NCBI GenBank assembly: GCA_033439295.1
Contig: JAVTLE010000014.1
Location: forward strand, 1,302,001 to 1,366,000
Source of the DNA: Deuterostichococcus epilithicus
Lineage: Eukaryota; Chlorophyta; Trebouxiophyceae; Prasiolales; Stichococcaceae
DNA: 64,000 bases
Direction: 5' to 3'
Of the stretch, positions 10,841-24,000 are shown piece after piece (position 1 is the stretch's first letter; each line of letters starts with the position of its first letter). A program made the position numbers and the translations under genes. The notes under the pieces are model-generated. The model saw only the letters and a program-made list of their open reading frames with translations. It did no database searches and had not been told where the DNA came from.

Positions 10841-13800
10841 CTATGTCGCCAAGGCCGCCGGCAGCGCCTCGCGCAATTGTGCCAGCTGGTCGAGGCCCGC
10901 CGCGAGGCTCATTCGCAGCGCTGGCGCCGCAGCCTCCCGGGGGCCGCCACTGCCGCCAGCGCAGGCGCCGTCGCTGCTGCCTCCTTGCAATGCCGTTGCC
11001 GCATGCAGCGGCGGCGCCGTCTCCAGCATGCGCACAAAGGCGCCAAGCGCTTCCTCTGAATCGACGGCGCCCCGCAGCAGACCACCACCGGAGCCGCCGC
11101 CGCTGGGCGACTCGTCTAGCGCAAAGGGTAGCAGGTCCGACGATTCCTCGGACGTCAGCGGCTGCAGGCCAAAAGATAGGAGATTTGGGCACCAGAAGGA
11201 CACAGGCAGCTTGCATGAGCCTGTGAGATGGGGCGCTGCGCATGCATGCCAGATCTGCGAGCACTAATACAGGCGGCTCACACATTTGACGCTGAGATTG
11301 ACGGCTGGCTGAGTCCACTGCAACAAGCAGCCGCCCGCTGAGCGACTCGCAGCAGCACCAGCCAGATACGTCCAGGATGAGAAGCTCACGAAGGGCTCGG
11401 CACCCGCCGGCATGTAGGGCGGGTGGTGCAGCGCCCCCGAGGCGCCAAACGCCGGCCCGGACAGCGCCGCCGGCATTGCCAGCATGCCGGACGGCGGGTC
11501 CGGGCCGCCGCCGCTGGTGCTGGCGCTGTCGACACCGCCGGAGTAGCCGCGGGCTGCGGAGGCCGTAGAGAATGCCAGCAGGTTGTCGCCGAAGGGCGAC
11601 ACCGAATAGCCCACTGTCTGCAGCACACCATCCCGCGCATCCTGAAAGCACAGGTTGACACCATGTCAAACGGTGGGCTGTCCAGCACTTCTAAAGGCGC
11701 AGGGCTCCTGACGAAAAGATACATGTTTTCACACATTCTACTGCAACAACGAGTCGCAGCGGCACACACAGCAGCGAGTCTGGCACACAGCGACGGGGCC
11801 AGAGCATCTGGGCAGCAGATGGCTAGGCGAGCACCTGGAGGCCTGCCGAGGAGCGGCCTCCCCAGGAGGGCTGCCGCCGCATCGCCGACAGCGATAGGTG
11901 GCGCCCTGACATTGGCGGTGATGGGTTCGCCAGGCCCATCGGGCCCCATGGCTGCAACTGTAACAGCATGAAGCAAGTCGCATTGTGGCTGGCTACGGGG
12001 CGGCGAAGGCAACACACGAGCTGTCAGTTGCATGCGCATGCAACCGCACTCACACCCTGATGCTGAACCCCGCAATCGGCATGCCAGCTGCTGTGAGCAG
12101 CCAGAAGTTGCGCATGTAGCGACCTGCTGGAGAGGCACCTGGGCGCTGCTGCCGGATACTCTTTCATGTCCAGCGCGGAATCCAAGCCACCAGACAGCTG
12201 AAAGCCGTGCGGGTGTGCTCGAAAGGGCGCCACCGCACCACACAAAGGACAACTTCTGGCAACGGAAAGTCGTTGGCCATGGGCGTGCTTCACACCTGCG
12301 GGTCCCCGGCTGCGAGCGATGCCAGCGAGTGCGACGAGGAGGGCGTCACCGCAAAGGGCAGCTGCGGACTGCCGGCCAGCTGGTCGGTCGTGGAGCAGCT
12401 GCTGCCCTCCGAGCCGAAGTGCGGCGCTGCATGCGACACCGCGTGGGGTGTCGCCGGCGTGGCCGGCGCGCTGGAGCCCACCTCTGCGGCGGCAGGGGCC
12501 ATGTACATTACAACTTGACTTGTCGGGCTGAGCGGCATGCACCGCTGCCGATGATAGAGAGACTGCCCAGGTGCGGGCATGTGGGTGGCAGCGGCCACCG
12601 TGGCCCGCGTCCCCTCTGCCTCTGCACACCTACCGATGAACTTCTGCTCAGGCAGCAGCCGTGACATGGTTTGGTCACGCTACAAGTCCATCGCAGCACT
12701 GTTTACTCGTCCCAAACTCCTAAACCGCCCAACGACTCCGGAAGGCACAGAAGCTCACCGCTGGGCTGCGCCAGGGGGTGGGGCACGCCAAACGGCGTCG
12801 ACGCTGGCGGCGGCTGGAAGCCCCTGGCGGCAGGTGCGGCAAAGGCTGGCGGGTGCAGGCCACCTGCCGGCGCCGACGACGGCGCCGCTGCCGGGGTGGG
12901 GCGGCTCGCATTGCGCGCCTCCAGCACATGCAGGTCCACCGAGGACAGCAGCCGCCGGCCACCGCCGCCGCTGCGCCCCGGTATGCACACCTGCGGGCCG
13001 GCGTCGGGCGCGCAGCTTTCGGAACCGGTCCAGCAGTGGCGCAGATGGCTGCTCAGGCGGAGATCGTGCCTCTTCAGGCTGAAAGCTGCCCCACTGGGTG
13101 CAGTGCCGGGCAGGAGCAGCAGGTGTAGCGGCTCGGACGCAGGACGCTGGAACCGACCGGGGCGCTGGTGCGTCTGCTGGCGGCGCCGCAGTCGGGCGAG
13201 CGGGCTGCGAGGTCGAGGGGCAGCTCCCTCTCGGTGGACGACGAGCGGCGCGCCGCACTCGCGGGCGGCAGCGGGTATGCCACAACGTCCGCCTCCACCG
13301 GGCTGAGCCTGCTGGGCCCTGCGGACCCGCTAGCGCACGCGTTGTCAGGACGTCCAGCACAGAATTCCGACAGATCAAGAAGCTGTTCACAGAAGCAAGA
13401 GGACATGCAGGAAAGCTAGGCGCGTCCCGGGTCGCCAACGGCCCGCCAGATGTGCCACTTGAGATGTCAGGACGACCTGGCGATGCCATTCGGAAGAGTT
13501 TCGATGCATGACATCCAGGCGCCTGTTGACCAGCTTGCAGCACCTGGGCGGGGCCTGAGGTGCGGGAGGTGGGGCGGCAGCGCCCCTACGGGGGCGCCCG
13601 CCCCGCGCGGCGAGCTCAGGGACCGCGGCAAGCTGACGGCCGTGGGGTAGCGCGGCGGCGTAGACGCCGTCCTGAGCGCTGAGGGCGAAGACCCCGTCTG
13701 CGCCACAGAAACGGTGTGTCATAATGGAATGGCACCGCCCGAGCCAGACCTGCTCCCTGCCTCGTCTACTGCGCCTTCATGGGTTCAGCCAGCCAGCCAG

Positions 13801-15661
13801 CTGGATGACAGCAGTTCGTGACGGAAGGTGCAGCAGGACACAGCAGCGATGCAGACCAAGGCTTCCCACCTGTGGGTAGCGCGGGCTGTACTGGGGTGAC
13901 GGCGGCGTGGGCGGCGGCAGAGCGCCAGGGCTGGATGGCGGCAGCTGCCCCGACGTCGCGCGTCCCTGCATGCTCCAGCTGTGCCGCCGCAACAGCGTCC
14001 CTGGACAGCAATGCATGCTTCGTCGACTCAGCGGTCTGGTGCAGGCCTGACCAGAACAGGTGTGTCGCACATACATTGCGAGACTCTTGGTAGAGGGTCT
14101 GCAATGAGGTGCTGTGTGGCACAGCTCGGAAGTCAGCGGAGCGCGCTCACTGGTAGCTGGCGCTGATGGGCTGGCGATGGCGGGCGGCGCAGGCGCATCA
14201 GCCCCCAACGGGCCCGCGCCCCCAGAGTACAGCGATGCCGACAGCGTTGACAGCGTCGATCGCCGCTGCAGCGGCAGCCCGCTGCCGCCGCCGCCGGGGG
14301 CGGCGGCGGCACTTGAGGCGGTTCCCTCCGCCGCACCATCGGCCCCCATGTAGTCTGTGATGATGTGCGGCAGCGCCGGCGGCGACGTCGTCTTCTCCAG
14401 GATCTTCACGGCGCTGGCCGGCTGGTGCGACACAGCCATGTGGAACGCGCCTTCGGGCGTCTCAATGGGCGCAAAGGCGTAGCTCTGCAGCCGGCCCATC
14501 GCCCCCGAGCGCACATCTGGCGAGGCCGCGGGCGCGATGCGGTAGCGCATGCCGAAGCTGGCGCTGCTGTCACGCTGCAGCTGTAGTAGGTAGGATCAGG
14601 CCATGCGCGCAATCTTGATATGGCGGTTTGCGCCTTGACCCCCAAAATAAGCACATGAGTGTGTTGCGGATGCATGTTGCTTCTAGCAGGTGACCGCCAT
14701 CAGCGAGGCCTTGCCCGAGGTAGCACCTGCCGCAGTGCTGAGGCAACAAGATCTGGCGGCCGGAGGTGCGTGAGCCCCACCTTGCAGGCACGGTGCAGGC
14801 GGTACGCGGGCAGCACGCGCACATAGCTGTATAGCGAACGAAGCGCAATGACCATGCGCTTGTACACCGCTGGCGTGTCCAGCCGCACCGCGGCGCCGGC
14901 CGCCTGGCCGCTGCGCGGCAAGAAGTGCAGCGTCCACCGCTCCAGCATCGTCTCGCCTGGCAGCAGAGACACAATGTTGCAGCAGCCAGCGAACCATTCC
15001 CAAGATCAACGGGCATTTTGCCGCACAAACCCGGCTTGCTAAGCTCTTGTGGGTCCGCAACTTAGAACGTGCCAAGGCAGTGCACGACTTCAGCAAGATC
15101 ACACCTGCTTGCGGAGTGCCCGGTCGGTCGATGGCGCCGCCGGCGTGCTGCTGGCACCAGGACTGCAAGTATACCTGCACAGTGCCACATGTTCGTGAGT
15201 TTCGCGGATACCTCCGTCCACGATGCCGGGTTGGAGACCACCGAACGACGGGGCATGCCATCTGGTTCGTTGTTTCACGCTGGCACTGCCGCAAAGCCGC
15301 GCACCTCGATGATCAGAGGCATTGTAATATGCTTGCGCCACTGTTCCAGCTCTCTGACGGCCGAGTGCACCTCGTCGACCTCCAGATTGAACTGCAGTTA
15401 GCAGCAGAGCTATCAGCAGCACATTGCGTTGTCATTGTCTGGAGCGCTCAGCACAGGTGCAGCCAGCATCTGTCAGGCTGAAGTCCGTGTTGGCGCCTTC
15501 ATGCGGAGCACACGCCTCACCCAGCTTTTTGCGGCCTTCCGCTGCGGCGCGCGGGCCGGCTGGGTGGTTCGTGCCCCCAGGATGATGTGCGAGGCTTTCA
15601 GAAAAAGTTCGCCCACGATCTGCTCCATCTTCAGAGCGCCATCTGCCTGTGTTGCGCCCAT
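10841..15661 (-). CDS. ATG13: Autophagy-related protein 13 (ATG13), plant type
   Basis: Regulatory subunit of the ATG1 kinase complex, phosphorylated by TORC1 to hold autophagy off. Start at 15661. Phase-consistent exons: 15661-15521, 15391-15305, 15174-15105, 14956-14781, 14574-14151, 14000-13870, 13697-13544, then 13318 down to about 12759 (middle boundary unresolved), 12483-12296, 11957-11835, 11641-11282, 11161-10841. The N-terminal HORMA part shows EQIVGELFLKASHIILGAR, LEQWRKHITMPLIIE, ETMLERWTLHFL, YKRMVIALRSLYSYVR, VLPAYRLHRACK and FGMRYRIAP, matching plant ATG13. Next comes IITDYMGA, then a long Ser/Pro-rich disordered tail, the expected site of TORC1 phosphorylation. The last exon has SSDLLPFALDE and LGAFVRMLETAPPL, like plant ATG13 C-termini. 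Two overlapping frames at about 13300-13090 leave one intron unplaced. Divergent from the NIPA gene. Confidence 0.88.
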
Positions 15662-16278
15662 TGTTGCGTTCAGAAGGGGTCGCAGTCCAGCGCCCTAGCT
15701 CATCTCTGAAACACTCAAATTGTAACGTTCGGGACCGATGCTGACTTGTGTACGGTTTGACCACGGTCGGCACGGAGCAGCAGCGTCCCTCAAAGCTGCT
15801 CGATATGAGCTGACGAGTACTGAAACGTGTATAGCGATGCGCAAGGGTCACCGTTGGGCAGAGGGCATTTGCACAACTGGGCAATGAAGGTCATCTTCGC
15901 GGGAGCTGCGTGTGGCAGATTTGCGCCTTTGTGGAGCAGGCGAAGTGGAGCTGACGGCATCTTCGTCTTCGTCAGTCGTCCCGCTGTTTCTGTGTCTACA
16001 GGGAGCGCCCTGTCGCCTGATTGGAGCACGCACTGCCTCAGCCCGTGTCGAAGGGAACAAGTTGAGCGGGGGTGGCGACTCAGATCCTACCGACAGCCTC
16101 GAGTGCTGGCCCGCAATTGAAACCACGAAGATGGTGCATGCGGCTCACACAAGGGCCGGCTGAACAGGCCTTGCTACTCTTCATGGTTTCGAGTTGCGGA
16201 TCCTGCGGGGGCTGTCATTCAGGACATTGCCCCATGGTTGACGGTTGAGCGCCATCTACTTCCGCTCCCACTACCAGG
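15662..16278. other. Divergent intergenic region, ATG13 / NIPA
   Basis: 617 bp between two outward-facing start codons, so it should hold both promoters and 5' UTRs. No TATA-like element or coding frame I can support. Confidence 0.5.
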
Positions 16279-19200
16279 ATGGTCACATGGGCAGTGGGAG
16301 CCGTGATCAACGTCATCGGATCCATCCTGATCAATGGCGGCACGGTGCGCCACCGTTGCTGCACGGCGCAGGGTTCCATGCGGCACTCATATACTGCCTT
16401 CCGCAGCGACTGACGCAGCAGGAACAAAGAATTCTGTGCCCGCAAGGAAGACACCTGTGCCACGCAGAACGTGATGAAGCTGGGCCATAACATGAGGAGT
16501 GCGCTCGAAGCGGATGCCACGGCGAATGGCAATACGATTCCGCCCATCAGGTGAGTGGCGCTTGCGTCATGGTGTGGAGCAATCGGGCAGCACTTTCTTG
16601 AAAAGAAGAGCAACCGGGCTAAAACACCTGTTTTAGCAACAGTGCATGAACTCACATGCCGTATCACTCATTCACCTGCTGGGTTGCAGAAAGATCCGAG
16701 CGTGGCAAATCGGAGTTGGGCTCTTCATATTTGGCAACCTCCTTAACTTTGGCTCGTTCGGTACGTCGCCACTACTGCTTCTGTCCTGCTGCGCCTAGGG
16801 CGTCGCCAAGGCACAGCAGGGCATGCCTGCATTCCAGGCAGTCAGGGCATACCAGCCGCTGCGGAAAACGACCCAGGGATGCCGTCATTGTGCGAATGGC
16901 GCTGCACGCCCCAAAACGTATGTCAATTGCATCTCTTAATCTGTGTTGGCTTTTATGCAGCGTTTGCGGCACAGAGCCTTCTGGCAGCCCTTGGATCGGT
17001 TCAGTTCCTTGCAAATGTGGCTTTCGGGCGGCTAATCCTGAAGGAGCCGGTGAGAGGTTGCAGTATTAATACCGCTGCGCAACCAATAACCAATACCAGC
17101 TCATTTACTTCTCGTCTGCTGTCAAAAGCAATGCACATGCTCAGTCCTTTGGTCCACAGGTCACACGGCGCATCCTGGTGGCCACAGCACTGATCATTGC
17201 TGGCTGCGTTGTCCTCGTGTCTTTTGGCAACCACACCAGCGAAAGCTTCACGTCGCAGCAGCTTCAGGACTTCTACAAAAAGTGTGTCCATGTCAGCACA
17301 CGGCTGTTGTCTGCAAAGAGGAGGCGAAAAGAAATCACAGAAGCAAATGTTGCAAACAGGACTTGGTATGCTGACTCCTGGCCCCGTGCTGCAGGACCGG
17401 ATACATCACATATTTGTGCATCATGTTTGTTGGTGTTGGTGTGAGCTACAGTGTATACCGCCACGGAAACGCCCTCCGCAAGTGGGTTCTCTTCAAAGTT
17501 ATACGTTCTGCAGTGTGCTGTTGTCTGCGCTGCTGCGAACACCAAGGTATTGTAACAAGGAGCCCATCCGCTCGTGCGTGTCATTCCAGGCGGAGGGGCC
17601 AGAGCATGGAGGGTGTCTCGAAAGCATGGCATCGGGCGCTGCCAATCAGCTATTCTGTTTTTGCTGGTGCGCAATGAATCTACAATTTCTCGAGAACTTT
17701 TTGAATGATTGAGGGGCAGCCCGTGCTGAGCTGTCAGCCTTGTGAAGCCCCCTCCCGCATCGTACACCGTGCCATGACCCGCAGGTGTGTGTCTGTTCGC
17801 AGCATTGTTGGGCACGCAGTCAGTGCTCTTCAGCAAGGCGCTGTCGCTGCTGCTACGAACAACCATCTCCGGCAACAGCCAGCTGGGTTCCTGGTTCGTG
17901 TGGCTCAATCTGGTGCTGTTTATCGTGGCAGCAGCCTTCTGGGTAACACGGCTGAACATGGTACGCGCCTTTCCGTGCTCAACGATACGTCTCAGTGTCG
18001 AATTGCACGACCGATGAGAGCAACTGTCCTGGCCGACCGATTTACGATGTCAGGACACACGTTGCCAACTGCGGGGTTGCTGCGTGAACGCCCTGTGATG
18101 CTGTGCAGGCGCTGCGATTGTTTGAAGCGGCAGTGATCGTGCCCGTTATGCAAATCTGCTGGACGCTCTTCAGCATCATCAACGGCATGATCTACTATCA
18201 GGAGTATCAAGACTTGAATGCACTAAAGGGAAGCATGTTTGCTCTTGGCGTGCTGGTGAGAATTTCCTTCTTTCCCCTCCTTGCTACGCCGTACCACATC
18301 AACAACTGTCCCATGTAGTTGTCTCGTGCTACGTGTATCGGCATCACTCTATGCCATGGACGGAAGCAGCGCCACAGGTGACATCGTGACATGCCTTTTC
18401 CTGGGTGCAGATCGTCTTTGTTGGCGTGTTTGTGCTGACTAACCGCCAGCCGTCGCCGGACCCCGCTACCTATATCGATCTGCAGGAAGAGCTGGTCAGG
18501 AACAGTGTTACAGGTGTGTCAGCCGCCGCTGATGGCATGCAGATAGACAGGGGTCAGCTCTGTGCTTTGCGCCTGGCTGCCCTGGTTGCTTTGCCAAGCA
18601 GTAGTATGGCGCCTGCTGTCATCGGTCAGCGGTAGGCAGAAAAGCAAGAGTATGCACCGCCACATGTTTGTCCCTGCCGCTATCATCACCAGCGTTTCTG
18701 ATGTACCAGATTAACTGCTGACCCACAGGTGAGGCCGCCTCTATGCGGCGGTCCGGCAGCCAGGAGGTCCGGGCGTGGCCCCATTGTTGTTGCAATTGTC
18801 GAGTGCTTTTACCGCATCCACGGAGGTTTCATTTTGTCGCTCATTCATGCCCAGTGTCACAGCTTGAACTCATGCAGCAGCAGCATCGATTCCGCGACTG
18901 ACAATGCTGCAGGATGGGTCAGCGAGTAATGCTCAGCTCGGCGGGTTGCCCGAGGACGATGAGCGCTTCCCCTTGTCTCCGTCGCGTGCACACCAGGTTT
19001 GCCACGAGACCAGCCAGTCCTTTCACCCTTCTGCCTATCAGCTGGCCTGCCCCCTGGCTGCCTTGACATGTGATCGGCATCAGGCCCAGTCTAGGTTTCT
19101 GCATGGCTCCTCTCCACATTGCAGCTTGCACCTCGCAGCGTGCACAGACGAGCCGGAGGTCGCCAGACGAGAAAGCAGTCGATGGGGCAACGACGCAGCC

Positions 19201-20111
19201 GGCAGGGAAGGCACAGGCAGCGCCGACGCACCACAGGCGGGGCAGCTCGCTCTTCACAGACCTGGTAGAAGACTTCAGCATCTCGCTTTCAGACACCAAG
19301 CGACAGGTATGCCGTTTGCTACTGGGAAGCGTCACAGACCTACAACATATTGCTGAACCAGGGGGAACACCCGTGCCGTGCATGTTCAGTCAGGAACATG
19401 GCATGGTTCCCAAAGCTCATTATGCCCACCGTCGCGAGAGAGATTCGAACGTGATTCTGCGCGTCTGCTGCAGCTCACAGAGGTCGCAGAGCACCCGGTG
19501 CCTCCCTATGCCTGGCCCGGCAACACCGCCGCAGCTGCGGGCGGCCCCGCGCGAGCAGCCGCTCAGCGCGATGTGGAGATGGGGCGGGCGACGACGGCGA
19601 AAACAAAGCTGGCTGTCGCACCAGGAAGCAGCAACCCCTTTGCCGGCGGCCTGCCGGCGGCAGACTATGCGGCGGCGGCGGCGGCGCTGCGGCAGCCTGA
19701 AAGTGGCGAGGTCCTGGAGCGGCCATCGCTCGGAGCGATCTCGGGGCAGTCAGACAGGTCGGAGTCGGCAGTCGTGTCGCCTGCGGTGGCCGCGTTTGGC
19801 AGGCGCAGCATCCTGTCAGACGACGAGGACGCATTGTCACCAACCTGGGACGCACAGGTGAGCAGAAGTAACATGTCGTGAACCTTGAGAGACTCGCACT
19901 GCAGTGTTTGCAAGCCGCACCCCTGACACCCCGTGCAGGCCAGGGACATACTGCAGCCGACCAATTGCTCGATCACCCCTCGCAGGATGATGGCAGCACC
20001 CGGCGGATCAGCAACCCCTTTGCCGCTGGCCAGTCTGCTGGGACATCAACGGCAAAGGCGGTGCTGAGCGCCCTCTCGCCGCGCAGTATCACAGCAGCCA
20101 GCCGGCGATAG
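16279..20111 (+). CDS. NIPA8: NIPA-family (DUF803) probable magnesium transporter with a long NPF-containing tail
   Basis: Multi-pass membrane protein of the drug/metabolite-transporter fold; NIPA proteins are proposed Mg2+ transporters. Start at 16279 gives MVTWAVGAVINVIGSILING, aligning with the MGEWVIGA start of the plant NIPA8 group. Exons in phase: 16279-16344, 16468-16550, 16690-16760, 16961-17049, 17160-17281, 17395-17481, 17590-17666, 17803-17960, 18109-18255, 18411-18513, 18729-18766, 18913-18996, 19139-19306, 19474-19857, 19986-20111; about 600 aa. Family landmarks: NVMKLGHN, AFAAQSLLAALGSVQFLANV, VVLVSFGNH, LGTQSVLFSKALS, WVTRLN, IVPVMQICWTLFSIING, YYQEYQD. After about residue 330 comes a tail of roughly 265 aa, predicted soluble and disordered, with DDERFPLSPS, LFTDLVEDFSISLSD and two NPF motifs (SNPFAGG near 19630, SNPFAAG near 20010). 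Tail exons are less certain than the membrane core. Confidence 0.85.
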
Positions 20112-21068
20112 CTGCCGCAGCCAGCAAGCACCGTGCGGCAGCGCCATGGATGCTCAACAAGATCCTCGAACGAGGAAGCTCGATATGCAACCTGGTGACG
20201 CGATCATCACTATGTTGGCGGTGCATTCCTCTCCAGCAGTCTTTTTCTGCAAATCTCACGACCGATTTACAGAACGCGACAAGTTCACCAACAAGACGAC
20301 GCATCTCATTATATTGCATAGTGAGTCCTGCCGCAATTGTCGCATTCCGTGAATAATGCATCTGAGAATTGACACAGCCGCAAGTCCGCCGACAGCATCA
20401 CATCCTCAGCCTCAACATAAGAAACGACCCGAAACAGTCAATACTGCGAATGCTTGGAGACAGCTGGCAAACGAAGAGCAGACTGCTGGGTCACAGATAC
20501 CCACAGCAGCGCTGCCCTCGAAATGAATTAGGTATGGTCATCACCGTGCGGCGCGGCTGTGCGTATACTCGTAGAGTGACGGTGATGCACGCGCCTTAGG
20601 TGCCGAGGCCAGAAAAATTACACCAAACTGAGTCAGCGGCAGTTGGCACACAGGCTACACGTGGTGTCTGAACGGATCGCCGGCTGCGGGCGCCGCCATC
20701 TGTCCGCCGGTCTGGCTGGACACCTACCCGGGGTACTTCCAGCAGCCAGTGTTCAAAGCATGAAAACGACAGACAGCGGATTGACACAAGCTTGCGCAGC
20801 AAAGTAGTTTGTACGTGCGAAGCACGATGCCGCATGCGTCGCAAATTCCTGTTGATCTGCCCTTCTATCACTCTCCCTCGCTTCAACTGCCTTCGCAGCT
20901 TGCAGTTCCGATTGACGTTGCCTGAATCGTGAGCTCGGCAGGGCGCGCGACGCGCACGCTGCCGCGCAATAGATCTGCCCCTGCAGCTACACTGGCGCAA
21001 TATGTCAGGTGAAGTTTGCGAACATCGAACGAGGCGATCGTGCGTTCAGTTGCATGCCTCACTGCTGG
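20112..21068. other. Intergenic region upstream of the coiled-coil gene
   Basis: About 950 bp, AT-richer than the flanking genes. Short frames near 20830 (such as one starting MPHASQIPVDLPF) could be a first exon of the next gene but cannot be confirmed. Confidence 0.4.
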
Positions 21069-24000
21069 ATGCTTGCAAAACCACCAAACTCGCGTTCATA
21101 TTACGGGTATGCCCACCGGCATGCAGAGCGTGCAGGAACTAAAGGTTCGCTCCTGAGTGTCCTGATGCAGCGAGAAAGCAGGCGAGGCCGCTGCACAGCC
21201 TCACCAACCTGCGCACGCCGGCATGCAAGCGCACTGGAGATGCTGCAGCTGCAGCTGAGGACCTGTCCAAATTCACGATCCCGAAGCTGAAGCTGCCAGC
21301 CGCGCAGTCGGCGTGCAAGGCAGCACAGCATGTGGATCACGCCGGTCTTCCGCCAGACATATCACTGGCTGCCGCGGTGGCGCAGCATCCTGGCAGCCCC
21401 TCGAGAGTGGCACAGCCAGGCGGACGGCATGAGGCTGCAGCCACGCAACGTCCAGGAGGCAGTGGCGATGCAGCACGTCCAGCGGCGGGCAGCGGGCCAG
21501 AGTGCACTGCAAGTGGTCCGCCCAATGACTGGGTCATGGGGCAGAGAGATGCGGCGGCGCACGTCAGCACAGCTGGGCGGCCAGCAATGCCGGCGCCTGC
21601 AAATGCCGCGCCCGCAAGTGCAGCTGCGGCAGGCGATGTGAAGCCCGCGCCTGCTTGCAGGCCGAAAGCCCATGGCGGAAGCACACGACGCCTGCTGACG
21701 GCGAGCCATGCGGCCCCGCCACGACGCCCGCTCCGCACGGCGGCCGCATCCAAAGCTTCTGCGCCTGCGCCTGCTCCGACAGATGGTGCGCCTGCTGAGG
21801 CGCAGCCGGTCGAGGCAGTAGTTTCACAGCGGCACCAGCCCGTCACAGCAGCGGGCGCTGAGTCGTCGTCTGCCGGTAACCCCATGGAGGTGGCCGCGGC
21901 CACCCCGCTCCCAACAGGGAGCGGCAGTGCAGAGCTCGCGGCAGAAGAGGCTACCACAGCCACAGACGCAGCGGCCGGCCCTGTGGCGGTGCCGCTGCAA
22001 TCCCCGCCGGCCGCCAGGCAGCTGGCTGTGCAGCAGACGCAGGAAGCAGTGCAGCAGGCCGCGGCGACCGGGCGGGAAATGGCTGCCGCCGGTCTCCATG
22101 CAGAGACGGACGGGGAAGACGATGCAGTGGAGGGGCCTACCAGCCCAGAGTATTGGCCCACGGAGGAGCGGGCGGCGCCAAAATCCAAGGACGACTCGGT
22201 GAGCAGCGCCGCATCATGTGACGCAAGCACATCACCACTGCCGCAGCATTGCGATCGGGAGCCGCATATGCAGCAGCTGGCTCAGGTGATGCTGTCGCAG
22301 CTGCTCAGGTTCCTTTTCAGATTGGCTTGCACGAAGCAGGCATGCAGGTCTCGACACTACGCCCTGCCGGGTTCGATCCCCATCGTGTGGTGTCCCGCAG
22401 GAATCAGAGGACAGCCAGCCGCTGGCGTGCCAGACCGCGATCGTGAAGCGACGCGGGCGGCGCACCTCAGGCGCGGTGGTGCAACGTTTTGGCGACTGGT
22501 ACAATGGCGACGACGGCGAGGTGCGCCCCTGACGCAGCAGTCCCTTCCTTCCATCAGGCACACAGATCCGTCCCGATGCCGAAGGGGCATTGCTGCCCTT
22601 GGCGAGTGCGATCACTTTGGGTTCGGATGTCGAACCGTCCCAAGCGGGGAGCTCGCTAAATGCCATTGGCACAAGTGCGTGCGACAGCGTGTCAGGTCGT
22701 AGGAGGTGTCAATGTGCCTCTGGACAGTATCCAGCGCAGCTTGGGGTTCGTATCGGATGATTGCAAGGTAGAATATTGATCAAATGAAAGTCCCCCGCGT
22801 GCAGCTGGATGCGGCGCTGATGGACTACAATGCGAGGCGGGAGCAGGAGGCTGCACGGCAGCAGGTAGCGACGGAATGCACCACTGCGGCTGCGAAGGGC
22901 GCATCATCGACCGGCGGCAGCAGCCGCCGCAAGAGCGCGCTGCCGGTCATGGCATCGACGCCTGGCGGCGGGGAGGACGCTATGGCATTGGTGGCCGCGG
23001 GCAGGCGCGCCACGCGTCAGCGGCGCACCACCCTCGCGCCCGGCCAGGCGCGCACGTCCGGATGCAGTTCCATGATGTAACGAGGCTGCACAGCCATGTC
23101 CCAGCATGCATGTCTGTAGCCGCAGGGAGACGGCACGAGGGCCGCGGCAGGAGGCGGCTGCAGGCACCTTCAGACTGGACGTGCGTCGGTGGAGACTGTG
23201 GCGCATGGTGTTTCTAACGTCTGCGGGGAACATGCGCAGGATACGGCGGCGGCGGTGGCTGCCATGTCGAGGGAGCTGGAGTCCATGGCGGACGCTCTGC
23301 TGCCGGGCGCCGCTGAGGCAGGCAGGGAGGCGAGCCGCTGCGCCAAACCCACCGCGCCGCTGCGCCAGCGCCTGCAGCAGTCGTGGCAGGGCAAGGTGCG
23401 CATGTTTGGTAGATGACGATTGCTTATCACCAGGGCCTTGACACCTGGAGGCACGAGTGTCTATGCCTGCTTCATGTCTGCAGCAGGTTGCACAGGGAAG
23501 CCTGCCTAGGCTTCCCCAAAACAGGTTGAGGGACGATGATCGTCGGCTATCCTGCTGATGCAGAGCTACTACGACCGGCTGAAGGAGATTGCGGAGGACA
23601 GCGAAGAGGAGGCCCGCAGCCCGCGGTCATGCAAGCTGGCCGCTGCCTCCGCTCCAGCCGCCATGGGTCAGCCGGCCACGGCGGAAGGCGCCGTGCCAGC
23701 CGCGGCGCCGATGGCGACCGCGGCGCGGCGTGCAGAGGCGCAGCCTGCGGCAGCCATGCCGGAAAAAGCTGCGGCGGTCATGCCGGCAAAGGCTGCGGCG
23801 GCGCAGCAGGCGGCGGCACAGGGTTTAGCAGCTGCGGCGGAGATGGAGAGAGTCACGACGCGAAGCAAGACGCCAGCAAAAAAGGCGGCGCATCAGCGTG
23901 GCACGTCCGCCGATGCCGCACGCAAGCCAGCTGACACACCGACGGTGTATGCTGCTGAGGCAGCGAGCGGCTCGCGGGCCGTGGCCGTGGCGACCAGCGC

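Noticed and set aside
10725-11669. 314-codon minus-strand frame overlapping the ATG13 3' exons
   Set aside because: It runs through two real ATG13 exons and their intron in the wrong frame; ATG13 landmarks are in a different frame.
13090-13320. Two overlapping frames, both Ser/Arg-rich, as separate ATG13 exons
   Set aside because: Both cannot be coding in full; I could not find a donor/acceptor pair that settles it, so the boundary is left open and no extra gene is called.
19425-19465. tRNA-like T-loop on the minus strand near GTTCGAATC
   Set aside because: The flanking bases do not pair as a T-stem and no cloverleaf is possible.
21337-22230. 297-codon minus-strand frame opposite the coiled-coil gene
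   Set aside because: Low-complexity Ala/Ser mirror of the Ala-rich exon; the + strand frame continues in phase into further exons, this one does not.
22340-22400. tRNA-like T-arm (GGGTTCGATCCCC)
   Set aside because: Only the T-arm looks right; no D-arm, anticodon stem or acceptor stem can be drawn around it, and it lies in an intron.
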